Of a stretch of DNA of 64,000 bases, positions 1 to 8,358 are shown one piece after another. Within the stretch, counting starts at the first letter, position 1, and every line of letters starts with the position of its first letter. A program made the position numbers and the translations under genes. The notes beneath the pieces are model-generated. The model saw nothing but the letters and a program-made list of their open reading frames with translations. It made no database searches and had not been told where the DNA came from. The stretch is from an uncultured Lachnospiraceae bacterium (GTDB lineage Bacteria > Bacillota > Clostridia > Lachnospirales > Lachnospiraceae), in contig CASWRE010000003.1 in NCBI GenBank assembly GCA_949471785.1, positions 1 to 64,000 of the forward strand, in the 5' to 3' direction.

Positions 1-23
1 AATTAAAACATAAATTTAACTAT

Positions 24-50
24 TATTTAAAGTATACTATATGCCGATAA
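24..50 (+). promoter_or_regulatory. candidate sigma-28 (SigD/FliA) promoter for fliD
   Basis: GCCGATAA at 43-50 differs in one base from the flagellar sigma-28 -10 consensus GCCGATAT. With a 15-base spacer the -35 position (24-27) reads TATT rather than TAAA; a proper TAAA at 28-31 is only 11 bases away. The location, ahead of a late flagellar gene, fits. Only the -10 half is convincing. Confidence 0.45.
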
Positions 51-77
51 ATAAGTACAGGATAAATTGAAAAATGT

Positions 78-94
78 AAACCTGCGTCAGGTTT
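78..94 (+). other. short stem-loop in fliD leader
   Basis: AAACCTG, loop CGT, CAGGTTT form a perfect 7-bp hairpin followed by TTTG. It lies between the sigma-28-like promoter and fliD. It could be a weak terminator of a gene left of the window or a leader structure; the sequence does not decide. Confidence 0.35.
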
Positions 95-196
95 TGCACG
101 CTTGAATCATTTGATTACGGCCTGTGCGGTAAATGCACGGACCTGTCTGAACGGTTACTTTTGCGTGTAAATATACAGTAAAAGGAGAGGATAATT

Positions 197-2587
197 ATGG
201 CATCAATAGGTGGTCTGAGCAGCAGTACGAGCAACAGTATCGGCAGCACCAGTCTCCGTGGATACGGTGGTCTGGCCAGCGGTCTGGACAGGGATACTCT
301 GATTGAAAACATGACTTACGGCACTACCAGTAAGATCACCCAGCAGCAGCAGAAGAAGCAGCAGCTGGAATGGAAACAGGAGGCTATTCGGTCTATCACC
401 GATAAGATGATAGCCTTCGGCAACAAATATACCACGACATTGACGTCTTCCACCAATCTGTTCAACTCCAATTTCTGGGGCAGGAACAAGATCACGGCTT
501 CCGGGGATAACAGCAAATATGTGGCTCTGTCCGGGAGGGCCAGCAGCGCCAACGCTCTGACGATTTCTGCCGTGAAGCAGCTGGCTCAGAAGGCAACAGT
601 GAGCTCGGAGAGCAAGGCGGCGGACAGGGCTTTGACTACGGGCGTAATTGATACGACCAAAGATTATTCCACGCAGAATCTGGTGGGCAAAACTATTGCG
701 ATTCAGGAAGGAAACAATGGCGGCGATGGCATTTACAGCCTGGTATTGGCCGAGAAGGACAAAGACGGCAATACATTAAAATATGACTCGGCGGAAGAGA
801 TTGCCAAGTCCATTAACAAGCTTCTGGAAGATGCGAATAATGATGACGCCGTAAAGATGAAAGAGTTATTGGACGTCAGCTACGATGCGGCCAGCGGGCA
901 GATCCAGATTACGGGCAAAGGCCCCAACGTGGTTTCACTGTCCGGCGGAACGGCGCTGGAGACGCTGGGACTGGAAGAAGGTAAAGAGATCCAGGGCCAG
1001 ACAGTAACCACAAATATTACGGAAGCGGATCTGGTAACCCAAAGAAGTTTTTCCGACATGATCAACGGAAAGACGCTGACCTTTAATTACAACGGTACTT
1101 CTAAAAATATTACGCTGACCGGCACGAAGGATCTGGATAAATTGGCGGAATCCATTCAGAAAGAACTGAATTCCGCGTTCGGAAAAGGGAGGATTTCCGT
1201 AGAGGCGGCGAACGGCGGCCTTTCCTTTAAGACCATGGACCCCAAAACGAATGACGTGGATACCAGCTCTACGCTGAGCATCACAGGGGGAGGTTCCGGT
1301 CTTTTGGGTGAGGGCGGCGCGCTGAATGTGAATTCCGGCGCCTCCAACAGACTGAATCTGGATTCTCCCATCGGGGCGTCCGGGCTGGATCTGAGCGGCC
1401 TTAAAAAAGGCACGGCGGCGGATACGGGCGAGACGACGTATACGTTCTATATAAATAACGGGAAACTGACCACCGAGGAAGGCGGCACGGCCATTACGCT
1501 TACGGAGAATGATACCGTGAATACGCTGATGAAGAGAATCAGCGAAAATACCGATATGAACGTGACTTATCAGTCCGCGTCGGATAAATTCACCTTTACG
1601 TCCAAAGAAAACGGCGCCAGCGGTACCATTGCCATGGATGAGAAGATGGCGGATATGTTCGGCATTGCACATCAGGTCGGCCAGGGCGTGGAGATCCAGG
1701 GCCAGGATGCCGTCGTTGCCGTCAAATATGCCGGCTCCGACGAGATCATTGAGCTGCATCGCGACTCCAATACCTTTACCATAGACGGACTGACCGTCGC
1801 CGTCAAAGGCGAATTTGGCTATAAGGAAAACGGCGAGATTGATAAGGAGGCTGCCGTAAGTATTTCGGCTTCCGTGGACGAAGACAAGATCGTGGACAAT
1901 ATCAAATCCATGATTGAAGAGTACAATGCTATTGTGGCGGAAGTGAATTCTCAGCTGACCACAAAACATGACAAAGATTATGCTCCGCTGACCAGCGATC
2001 AGAGGAAAGAGCTCAGCGAGAGCGAAATCAAAAATTACGAGGAGAAGGCAAAAGAGGGACTGCTCTTTGGCGACAGCGATCTGAGGATGCTCAGCAGCTC
2101 GTTGCGGACGGTTATGAGCGGCGGCCTGATTGAGGAATTCAAGAAGATCGGTATTACCACTTCCAGCAGCTATTCCGACAACGGCAAGCTGGAGCTGGAT
2201 GAAACCACACTGCGTTCCGCACTGGCCACCAATCCGGAAAATGTAGAAAGACTGTTTACCTCTACAAAAGGAGTAAATGCCGACGGTACGGCCTCCTATA
2301 ACGGTCTGGCTACGAATCTTAAATCCGTGATCCATCAGTACTCCAATCCGCTGGGTTCCAGTGAATCGAAGGGTGTGCTGGTCCGGAAGGCGGGTACTTC
2401 CTATTCGGTCATGAGCCTCACGGATAATGAGATTTATCAGCAGCTTCAGCAGATTAATAAGATGATTTCCAGTCTGCAGGATCGGCTGCAGACAGAGCGG
2501 GACCGCTATATTTCCCAGTTTACTTCTCTGGAGACGCTTATTTCCCAGATGAACGCCCAGTCCGGCTGGCTCAGTTCGTTCTCATAA
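197..2587 (+). CDS. fliD: flagellar hook-associated protein 2 (filament cap)
   Basis: FliD caps the growing flagellar filament and guides flagellin folding; it is exported by the flagellar type III system and has no signal peptide. The N-terminal FliD_N region (about residues 22-120) starts with GLASGLDRDTLIENM, typical of the family. The C-terminal FliD_C region (about 530-790) carries GITTSSSYSDNGKLELDE and ends in a coiled coil rich in Q, L and I. At 796 residues it is larger than the roughly 450-500 of Bacillus or enteric FliD; the excess is in the variable middle, expected to face outward. The ATG is preceded by AAAGGAGAGG. fliS follows 19 bases later, the classic fliD-fliS pairing. Identification is firm. 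Confidence 0.95.
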   Translation: MASIGGLSSSTSNSIGSTSLRGYGGLASGLDRDTLIENMTYGTTSKITQQQQKKQQLEWKQEAIRSITDKMIAFGNKYTTTLTSSTNLFNSNFWGRNKITASGDNSKYVALSGRASSANALTISAVKQLAQKATVSSESKAADRALTTGVIDTTKDYSTQNLVGKTIAIQEGNNGGDGIYSLVLAEKDKDGNTLKYDSAEEIAKSINKLLEDANNDDAVKMKELLDVSYDAASGQIQITGKGPNVVSLSGGTALETLGLEEGKEIQGQTVTTNITEADLVTQRSFSDMINGKTLTFNYNGTSKNITLTGTKDLDKLAESIQKELNSAFGKGRISVEAANGGLSFKTMDPKTNDVDTSSTLSITGGGSGLLGEGGALNVNSGASNRLNLDSPIGASGLDLSGLKKGTAADTGETTYTFYINNGKLTTEEGGTAITLTENDTVNTLMKRISENTDMNVTYQSASDKFTFTSKENGASGTIAMDEKMADMFGIAHQVGQGVEIQGQDAVVAVKYAGSDEIIELHRDSNTFTIDGLTVAVKGEFGYKENGEIDKEAAVSISASVDEDKIVDNIKSMIEEYNAIVAEVNSQLTTKHDKDYAPLTSDQRKELSESEIKNYEEKAKEGLLFGDSDLRMLSSSLRTVMSGGLIEEFKKIGITTSSSYSDNGKLELDETTLRSALATNPENVERLFTSTKGVNADGTASYNGLATNLKSVIHQYSNPLGSSESKGVLVRKAGTSYSVMSLTDNEIYQQLQQINKMISSLQDRLQTERDRYISQFTSLETLISQMNAQSGWLSSFS

Positions 2588-2606
2588 ACGATAGAAGAGG
2601 AAAAAT

Positions 2607-2978
2607 ATGTATCAGAATGGTTATCAACAGTATAAGGCACAGTCTGTAAACACGATGACAGGCGGAGAGATGCTCTTGCTTCTCTATGATGAGCTGATTA
2701 AACGCCTCACCAGGGCGCAGATCGCGCTGGAGGAGAAAGATTATGATCTCTTCGAAAAGTCGGTGCAGCGATCAAAGGAGATTGTACAGTATCTCAATCG
2801 TACGCTGAATATGGAATATCGGATCAGTTATGAGCTGAGAAGAATGTATGAATTTTTCCTTTATGAAATCAGCAGGCTGCAGGTCGGGCGAAACGAGACT
2901 GTGATTCAGGAGTTGAAACCCCTCGTGATGGAGCTTCGTGATGCATTCAGGGAAGCCAGTAAGACGGCGGCTGTTTGA
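2607..2978 (+). CDS. fliS: flagellar export chaperone FliS
   Basis: FliS binds the C-terminus of flagellin in the cytoplasm and keeps it unfolded for export. The 123-residue size and all-helical pattern fit the family; the N-terminus contains YQNGYQQYKAQSVNTMTGGE, close to the usual Y..Y....V.T.sp.elllmLYdg pattern, followed by LLLLYDELIKRLTRAQIALE. It follows fliD by 19 bases and precedes the FliT-like gene by 13 bases, so the three probably form one operon. Unlike many FliS proteins, the stretch around residue 80 (YEFFLYEISRLQVGRNE) replaces the more common LY.yl..rL; still clearly FliS. Confidence 0.9.
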   Translation: MYQNGYQQYKAQSVNTMTGGEMLLLLYDELIKRLTRAQIALEEKDYDLFEKSVQRSKEIVQYLNRTLNMEYRISYELRRMYEFFLYEISRLQVGRNETVIQELKPLVMELRDAFREASKTAAV

Positions 2979-2991
2979 CGGGAGAAGGAAT

Positions 2992-3402
2992 ATGGACAAC
3001 AGACAGGAGCTTTTGTCAGAGATTTTAAAACGAGTGCAGCGAAATTACCGGCATGTGGTGGAGATTGAGCGGTTGACAAAGGAGCTTGGCAATGCCCTTT
3101 CCAGGAATGACCATGATTCGGCTCAGCTGTTATTGAAAATGCGCGGCGACGAGATGGATGAAGCCACGCAGTCGAAACAAGAGATCCAAACGCTTGTTCA
3201 TGATGTGGGCGAAGAGGAAAGAGGCGCAGTCGAAGCGTGGCTGAAAGGGGAAAAGACCGATGATTGCAAAGGATTTGAGGCTGTTAAGATACAGGAACTG
3301 AGCAGCCAGATCCGTCAGGCGATCAAGAGAACGATTGTCCTGGATAAAGCAATCAGTTCAAGAATGGCAGGAGAAGATTCCTATTATCATTCTCCATCAT
3401 AA
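2992..3402 (+). CDS. FliT/FlgN-like flagellar chaperone candidate
   Basis: A 136-residue, highly charged, almost entirely helical protein placed directly after fliS, the position of fliT in many genomes. FliT-type proteins are cytoplasmic chaperones for FliD. No diagnostic motif is visible; the assignment rests on position, size and helical heptad-like content (for example ELSSQIRQAIKRTIVLDKAI near residues 100-120). The ATG at 2992 has GGGAGAAGG just upstream; a longer in-frame start at 2938 would overlap fliS and has no ribosome binding site. The gene ends at a strong stem-loop. It could equally be an unrelated small coiled-coil protein. Confidence 0.6.
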   Translation: MDNRQELLSEILKRVQRNYRHVVEIERLTKELGNALSRNDHDSAQLLLKMRGDEMDEATQSKQEIQTLVHDVGEEERGAVEAWLKGEKTDDCKGFEAVKIQELSSQIRQAIKRTIVLDKAISSRMAGEDSYYHSPS

Positions 3403-3422
3403 TCTTAAAATGTTAAAGAGAG

Positions 3423-3449
3423 GAGCCTGTGGTATGATACCACAGGCTC
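3423..3449. terminator. bidirectional stem-loop between convergent genes
   Basis: GAGCCTGTGGTA, a TGA loop, and its perfect 12-bp complement. It sits between the stop of the FliT-like gene and the stop of the minus-strand peptidase gene. T-tracts are poor on both sides, but the position is right for a shared terminator. Confidence 0.7.
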
Positions 3450-3471
3450 TGCTAAATTTAAGGGGTCAGTG

Positions 3472-4308
3472 TCAACGGACGGATATGCTCCACATGGGTC
3501 CTCCGTCCGTGGCGCTGTACTTCAGTTCATCGAGAATGAGCTCAATATCCCAGGCTTTTTGGGTATTTTTCAGACTGGCCGGATCGGCAATCGATACTTT
3601 TGTGTCGGACCAGTCGTCAGCGATAATGATAAAATGCCCACCGCCGGTGAAATGTCCCGGTCCCAGCAAAGCGACCAGAATGTGCCCGTTGGCAAGTTCA
3701 TTCAATACAGCCTTTTCGGTAAAATTATCAAAGGATTTCACTTGGAAACCAAAAGCGGCGGCGCCTTCGGGAATGAAGCTGTGTTTCGTGCCGGAACCCG
3801 GCGCCCAGTAACCATGATCAGCGGCCCAGTCAGCCATCTCTGAGGGGAGATAATCCTGATTGGTAAAGCTGGATACGATCATGGCAAGTACCGTAGGACC
3901 GCATCCGTATTTTCCGAAACGGTCTCTGCCGCCGTAGGAATAATCGGTCCAGCGGGAGTCGCCCTGATTATAATAGGTAAGAGTCCCCATGCTGCTGGTG
4001 AGGGATAAGGTATATGTGCCGTCTTTATTTTTGGCTTTTTGCTTTGTACCGGCAGTTTTTTCGGCCGGGGTACCGGCAGCGCCGTCGGGTTGCGTATCGG
4101 TGTCTTCCGGAGAGGCTTCTGTATTCTCGGAGACCGGGGAGCCGCCGTCTTCCCCGGGGGCGGATGACGGCTCCCCGGTCTCCGAAGCTTCGTCCGCCGG
4201 TTCGGCCGGGGACGTATACATAACGCTGGAGGCCAGATCTGTCCGGGCAGGGGGAAGAGAACAAAATAGGGCCAGGCTGATTACCGCACACAGTATTTTT
4301 TTTGCCAT
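3472..4308 (-). CDS. secreted C39-like (papain-like) cysteine peptidase
   Basis: 278 residues with an N-terminal signal peptide (about 1-27), then a low-complexity acidic Ser/Pro/Glu/Gly linker (about 30-95), then a C39_2-type peptidase domain (about 100-275). The catalytic Cys is in YGCGPTVLAM (Cys136), the His in GGGHFIIIAD (His225) and the third residue in VSIADPAS (Asp242). This family cleaves peptides outside the membrane; the substrate is unknown. It is convergent with the flagellar operon and divergent from the ABC ATPase gene. The DNA for the linker holds a perfect 18-bp inverted repeat (4127-4144 and 4168-4185). The start is chosen because the signal peptide begins there; the minus-strand sequence has GGGAGAAAAA before it. 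Confidence 0.85.
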   Translation of the reverse strand: MAKKILCAVISLALFCSLPPARTDLASSVMYTSPAEPADEASETGEPSSAPGEDGGSPVSENTEASPEDTDTQPDGAAGTPAEKTAGTKQKAKNKDGTYTLSLTSSMGTLTYYNQGDSRWTDYSYGGRDRFGKYGCGPTVLAMIVSSFTNQDYLPSEMADWAADHGYWAPGSGTKHSFIPEGAAAFGFQVKSFDNFTEKAVLNELANGHILVALLGPGHFTGGGHFIIIADDWSDTKVSIADPASLKNTQKAWDIELILDELKYSATDGGPMWSISVR

Positions 4309-4337
4309 TTTTTTCTCCCTGTTTTTCTGAAACTATA

Positions 4338-4366
4338 TTGACTGCATTATTCAAAAACAGTATAGT
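4338..4366 (+). promoter_or_regulatory. sigma-A promoter for the FtsE-like gene
   Basis: TTGACT (4338-4343), 17-base spacer, TATAGT (4361-4366), about 48 bases before the start codon of the ABC ATPase gene. Good match to the vegetative consensus. Confidence 0.7.
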
Positions 4367-4413
4367 ATATAATAAATATCGGAAATAGTAGAAAAAAATT
4401 AAGGAAGAAAAGC

Positions 4414-5151
4414 ATGACGCAGATTATTTTTCATCATGTGACGAAGAAATTCGGCGATTTGACTGCGCTTAATGATGTTTCTTTTGAGATAAGAAAAGGT
4501 GAATTTGTATTTGTAATCGGAAAGAGCGGAGCCGGGAAAAGTACCTTGCTGCACTTGCTCACCAAGCAGGAGGAATTGACTTCCGGGCAGATTGTCGTGG
4601 ACGGGTGCAGTATAGAGAGTATGAAAAAGGGGAGGGTTCCGGCCTACAGGCGCAGACTGGGAATTGTTTCCCTGGAAGCGGGCCTATTGAAAGATCGCTC
4701 GATTTATGATAACATTATGTTTGCCATGCGGGCCACCGGGAGGGCAAACCGGCAGGCCGGAGCGGCAATCCTTCGCCTTTTGGGGCTTGTGGGCCTTGCT
4801 AACAGGTATCAGGCATTTCCGGGTGAGCTTTCCGGCGGAGAGCAGGCGAGGGTACTGGTGGCGCGGGCTCTTTCCGTCTGCCCCGACATATTGGTTGCGG
4901 ATGAACCGACGGCAAATCTGGACCCCGATTCGGCTTGGGATTTGATGCAGCTTTTTGCAGAGATTAATTATCAGGGCATGACAATCGTCATGGCCAGTCA
5001 TGCCAGAGATCTGGTCACGATTATGAGAAAACGCTGTCTGACTCTGGTGGCGGGTAACCTGGTGGCCGATGAGAAAAACGCCATTTATAATCCTAAGGCA
5101 ATCGATATTTTTGAGGAGAGGAGAGTGCTGGAAAAAATAAGAAAAATGTAG
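4414..5151 (+). CDS. FtsE-like ABC transporter ATPase, no partner permease
   Basis: A 245-residue ABC ATPase with Walker A GKSGAGKST (36-44), signature LSGGEQARVLVARAL (about 138) and Walker B ILVADEPTANLD (about 162). It resembles FtsE over its whole length, including the opening pattern of a conserved F at position 6 and the KGEFVFVIG stretch. A second, genuine ftsE lies at 49835-50518 beside ftsX, so this copy is a paralogue. No FtsX-like or other permease gene is next to it; the downstream neighbour is a nucleotidyltransferase-like protein. It has its own promoter and AAGGAAGAAA ribosome binding site. Its membrane partner, and so its job, cannot be told from this window. Confidence 0.8.
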   Translation: MTQIIFHHVTKKFGDLTALNDVSFEIRKGEFVFVIGKSGAGKSTLLHLLTKQEELTSGQIVVDGCSIESMKKGRVPAYRRRLGIVSLEAGLLKDRSIYDNIMFAMRATGRANRQAGAAILRLLGLVGLANRYQAFPGELSGGEQARVLVARALSVCPDILVADEPTANLDPDSAWDLMQLFAEINYQGMTIVMASHARDLVTIMRKRCLTLVAGNLVADEKNAIYNPKAIDIFEERRVLEKIRKM

Positions 5152-5251
5152 AAATTAGTTAAGATTTAAAAAAACAGACTAATATTTTATGAAAAACGTC
5201 CGAAATACTATAGAGAGTATTATTTTTTGGTAACCGGAAGGAGGGACTGCT

Positions 5252-6583
5252 ATTAATTATGAAATCAGATATATGCTGATGCTGCTGGCAGCCATAATTA
5301 ATCAGAAGACTCTTCAACCGCCAAGAAGATATATAAAATGGGAGACGGTTCTAAAGGTTTCTGATTATCAGAATGTCATCAACATCGTCTATCTTGGCAT
5401 TCTGGGGATCGAGAAAGAGATCTCAGAGGAATGCGAGGAACAGTTTTTTCAGAGCTACAAAAAAGAGCTTCTTTTGCGTGAGTCATACAGCAATGCCGAG
5501 GAAGTGATTATGTGGCAGCTGGAAAAATACAGGATTGAAGCGCTGATTCTTTCGGATACGAGAGTAGAAGAGTTATATCCCAAACCAGAGATGGCCAGCC
5601 TTGGGGGGCTTGAAATTCTGGTAAATAAGATGAGTTTACCCCAGATTCACCGTCTGATGCGCGATATGGATTACGGGGAAGTTGAGAACCGTATGGGGAC
5701 GGGAACGATGTATGAACGGGTTCCGGGCATCCGGGTTATATTTTATGACGAAATGCCGGTTCATAACAGGCTGTTTAAAAAGCATTTTTCCGTATCCCTG
5801 AAGAAGTATCCGTGTATGGAGAACTACCGGTGTATACATAGGTTGCCTGCAGAAGACGAATATATATATCATGTAGGGAAAATGGTGGAATCCTATCTGG
5901 CCGGAGAACTGAAAATACGGGAAGTTCTTGGCTTTTGGCAATATCAGAAAGCTGCGGAAGAGGTTGTTCAGAGTAAAAAAGTAAAAGATTTTTTTCAGCG
6001 CGTCAAATGGCAGGAATTTGTCAGGCAGGTAGAATTGCTTGCCACACTCTGGTTTGGTGAGAGTGCAACCCGGCAATACGGCGTCGCGCTGGAACTGGAA
6101 GAATATATCCTTTCTTCCGGTCATGAAAATAAGCGTCTGGATCAGAGGCTTTTGCCTAATGAGAAAACCAGGTTGGATTTTTACTGGCGGAACAGGGATG
6201 CGGAATGGGAATTGAAAAAGCGAGAGTGGCTGTTTCCGCCCAGGGAATATATGTGCCAGTTTTTTCCCGTTTTGAACCGATATCCTTTTTTATTACTCTT
6301 TTGCTGGATGATCCGGTGGCTTCGCTTTTTGAGACAATTTGGCGCAATCAGGTGGAGAAGAGCGTGGTGTGGCATCAGCATCAGATTTTTGGATATAAAA
6401 GAAAAGATGAAAGGGCTGATAAGAAAAAAAGAAGATGTAGATTCATCCGGGGAGGAACCGCAGGATCAGGAAGAAGCAGTTCAGGATTTTAAGACGGGCT
6501 CTCAGGTTATGGTAAGTCAAACAGAAACAGAAAACGAAACAGAAGGAGACGAAGATGTTGAAAAATTTGAAAATCCGGAGTAA
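5252..6583 (+). CDS. nucleotidyltransferase-like protein (PF14907 type) with degenerate active site
   Basis: A cytoplasmic protein of about 440 residues with the layout of the uncharacterised nucleotidyltransferase_5 family: helical N-terminus with LGILGIEKE and a central segment ending in EILV. In the family that segment normally reads like R..GDIDLLV with two metal-binding Asp; here it is [11 protein letters not shown], so the first Asp is missing and the second is Glu. Activity is therefore doubtful. Start: the only good ribosome binding site (AAGGAGGG, 5238-5245) is 6 bases before an ATT codon at 5252, and 27 or more before the first in-frame ATG (5273). ATT initiation, or coupling through a 6-codon mini-ORF at 5259-5279, are both possible. 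The end overlaps the next gene by 29 bases. Confidence 0.65.
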   Translation: MNYEIRYMLMLLAAIINQKTLQPPRRYIKWETVLKVSDYQNVINIVYLGILGIEKEISEECEEQFFQSYKKELLLRESYSNAEEVIMWQLEKYRIEALILSDTRVEELYPKPEMASLGGLEILVNKMSLPQIHRLMRDMDYGEVENRMGTGTMYERVPGIRVIFYDEMPVHNRLFKKHFSVSLKKYPCMENYRCIHRLPAEDEYIYHVGKMVESYLAGELKIREVLGFWQYQKAAEEVVQSKKVKDFFQRVKWQEFVRQVELLATLWFGESATRQYGVALELEEYILSSGHENKRLDQRLLPNEKTRLDFYWRNRDAEWELKKREWLFPPREYMCQFFPVLNRYPFLLLFCWMIRWLRFLRQFGAIRWRRAWCGISIRFLDIKEKMKGLIRKKEDVDSSGEEPQDQEEAVQDFKTGSQVMVSQTETENETEGDEDVEKFENPE

Positions 6584-8237
6584 ACTTTTGGTATCTTTTG
6601 CGTGCGTGTTGGTTCTGACGCTTATTATTGCATTTTATTCCATAACGCAGCTGCAGAAAGCAAGTGATAATCTGAAGAGTTTCATGGCGGAAAATGTGGC
6701 TGTGGACGATGCCGTTCAGGAGAATCGCGTTTACACTAATGAGATTGCCAGGCATTTGAGGGATATGGTGCTGCTCGAGGCGGTGAATGACGAGGCAATG
6801 GAAACCGTTAATACAGATATTGAGAGTATTCAGGCAAATATCACTTTCCTGGACAGCCAGAGCATTCTGGATAAGGATACGGTTCAGAAGTATGATACGG
6901 CTATGAATAACTGGCTTGTCATCGGTAATAACATCATTGACCAGCTGCAAAGGGGACAGGTCAATGAGGCGAAGGAGACGATCCTGAATGAGTGTACGCC
7001 GGCACTGAACAGTCTGGTCGGTGTAGTGAGGGAACTGAGTGAGTATACGACCCAGAACCGTACGGATACGATGCAGGCCAGTGTGCGCATGACCAATCAG
7101 AGTATGATCATATTGATCGTTATTTTAGTGATTGCCATTGCCATCGCCGTGTTCATCTGTATTGCAGTTACGAAGGATATTGTGATGCCGGTACAGCAGA
7201 TTGAAGCGGCAATGGAAGGTCTTTCCGAGGGTAAAATGTCTCAATCTCTGGATCATGATTCCCGTGACGAGCTCGGTATGCTGGTGAACAGTGTGATGAG
7301 TACCTGCAAAGGTCTTGAAGAGGTTGTGCAGGATCTGACCCGTCTTCTGGAGGAAATGTCAAGGGGTAACTTTGATCTTTTTGCGAAAGACGAAGTCTAT
7401 AAAGGAGATTTTGTTCCGCTGCTGTCTGCTGTCCGTCAGATGAACAAGAGTCTGAGCAGTACGATGAGGCAGATTAACGACGCCTCCGATCAGGTGGCCA
7501 GCGGGGCGGATCAGGTTTCTTCCGGAGCTCAGGCGCTGTCCCAGGGCGCTACCGAGCAGGCAAGCTCGGTGGAAGAGCTTGCGGCCACGGTCAACGAGAT
7601 TTCCAGAGAAGTTACCAATACGGCCGAGAATGCCAGAGAGGCCAGCAACAAGGTTATGGACGCTCAGGAGAAGCTGTCCGTTTCCAATGAGCAGATGCAG
7701 GATATGATCGCCGCTATGGACGATATCAGCCAGAAGTCCGGCGATATCGGGAAGATCATTAAGACTATTGAGGATATTGCTTTCCAGACGAACATTCTTG
7801 CGCTGAACGCGGCTGTGGAAGCTGCCCGTGCCGGTGAGGCAGGAAAAGGATTTGCCGTTGTGGCAGACGAAGTGCGGAATCTGGCATCTAAGAGTGCAGA
7901 GGCGGCCAGCAATACGACGGTCCTGATTGAGGGAACGATTCAGGCCGTGGAGAGCGGCACAAATATCGCGGGCCGCACGGCAGAGGCGATTATGGAGACT
8001 GTGGACAGTACCAAGAGCGCCGTCACCTATGTGGATAAGATTACGGCAGCCATGAATAATCAGGCGGAGGCCATTTCCCAGGTGACCACAGGTATGGATC
8101 AGATTTCCAGCGTTGTCCAGACCAATTCGGCTACAGCCCAGGAGAGCGCGGCGGCCAGCGAGGAACTGGCAGGCCAGTCCCAGTTGCTGAAATCCCTGGT
8201 ATCCCGCTTCAAACTCAGGGACCCCAAGAGAATGTAG
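6555..8237 (+). CDS. methyl-accepting chemotaxis protein with 4-helix-bundle sensor
   Basis: A 560-residue transmembrane chemoreceptor. TM1 spans about 11-30, a helical extracytoplasmic sensor (4HB_MCP type) about 31-183, TM2 about 184-205, HAMP about 206-260, and the cytoplasmic signalling domain about 290-555. The kinase-contact tip reads [19 protein letters not shown] (about 407-425), almost invariant in this superfamily. It would signal through CheW and CheA to the flagellar motor; the ligand cannot be predicted. The start (AGAAGGAGAC upstream) lies inside the end of the preceding gene, implying translational coupling. It ends without a CheR-tethering pentapeptide. Confidence 0.95.
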   Translation: MLKNLKIRSKLLVSFACVLVLTLIIAFYSITQLQKASDNLKSFMAENVAVDDAVQENRVYTNEIARHLRDMVLLEAVNDEAMETVNTDIESIQANITFLDSQSILDKDTVQKYDTAMNNWLVIGNNIIDQLQRGQVNEAKETILNECTPALNSLVGVVRELSEYTTQNRTDTMQASVRMTNQSMIILIVILVIAIAIAVFICIAVTKDIVMPVQQIEAAMEGLSEGKMSQSLDHDSRDELGMLVNSVMSTCKGLEEVVQDLTRLLEEMSRGNFDLFAKDEVYKGDFVPLLSAVRQMNKSLSSTMRQINDASDQVASGADQVSSGAQALSQGATEQASSVEELAATVNEISREVTNTAENAREASNKVMDAQEKLSVSNEQMQDMIAAMDDISQKSGDIGKIIKTIEDIAFQTNILALNAAVEAARAGEAGKGFAVVADEVRNLASKSAEAASNTTVLIEGTIQAVESGTNIAGRTAEAIMETVDSTKSAVTYVDKITAAMNNQAEAISQVTTGMDQISSVVQTNSATAQESAAASEELAGQSQLLKSLVSRFKLRDPKRM

Positions 8238-8290
8238 GAGACTCTTTGGCTTTACAAAAAGAAAAGAATATTTTGCGGTACATAGCATAT

Positions 8291-8324
8291 AACAGTTCAG
8301 ACAGCTCAGGCTGTCTGAACTGTT
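8291..8324. repeat. dispersed palindrome, copy 1 (type A)
   Basis: AACAGTTCAGACAGC, loop TCAG, and its perfect 15-bp complement. It belongs to a family of intergenic palindromes built on GTAAC(G/A)GTTCAG and found about ten times in this window. There is no T-tract, so it is not an ordinary terminator. Confidence 0.8.
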
Positions 8325-8358
8325 GGCATAAAAATATAAAAGAAAGGAGAAGCGGAAT

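Noticed and set aside
935..2335. 466-codon minus-strand ORF opposite fliD
   Set aside because: Shadow of the fliD coding frame.
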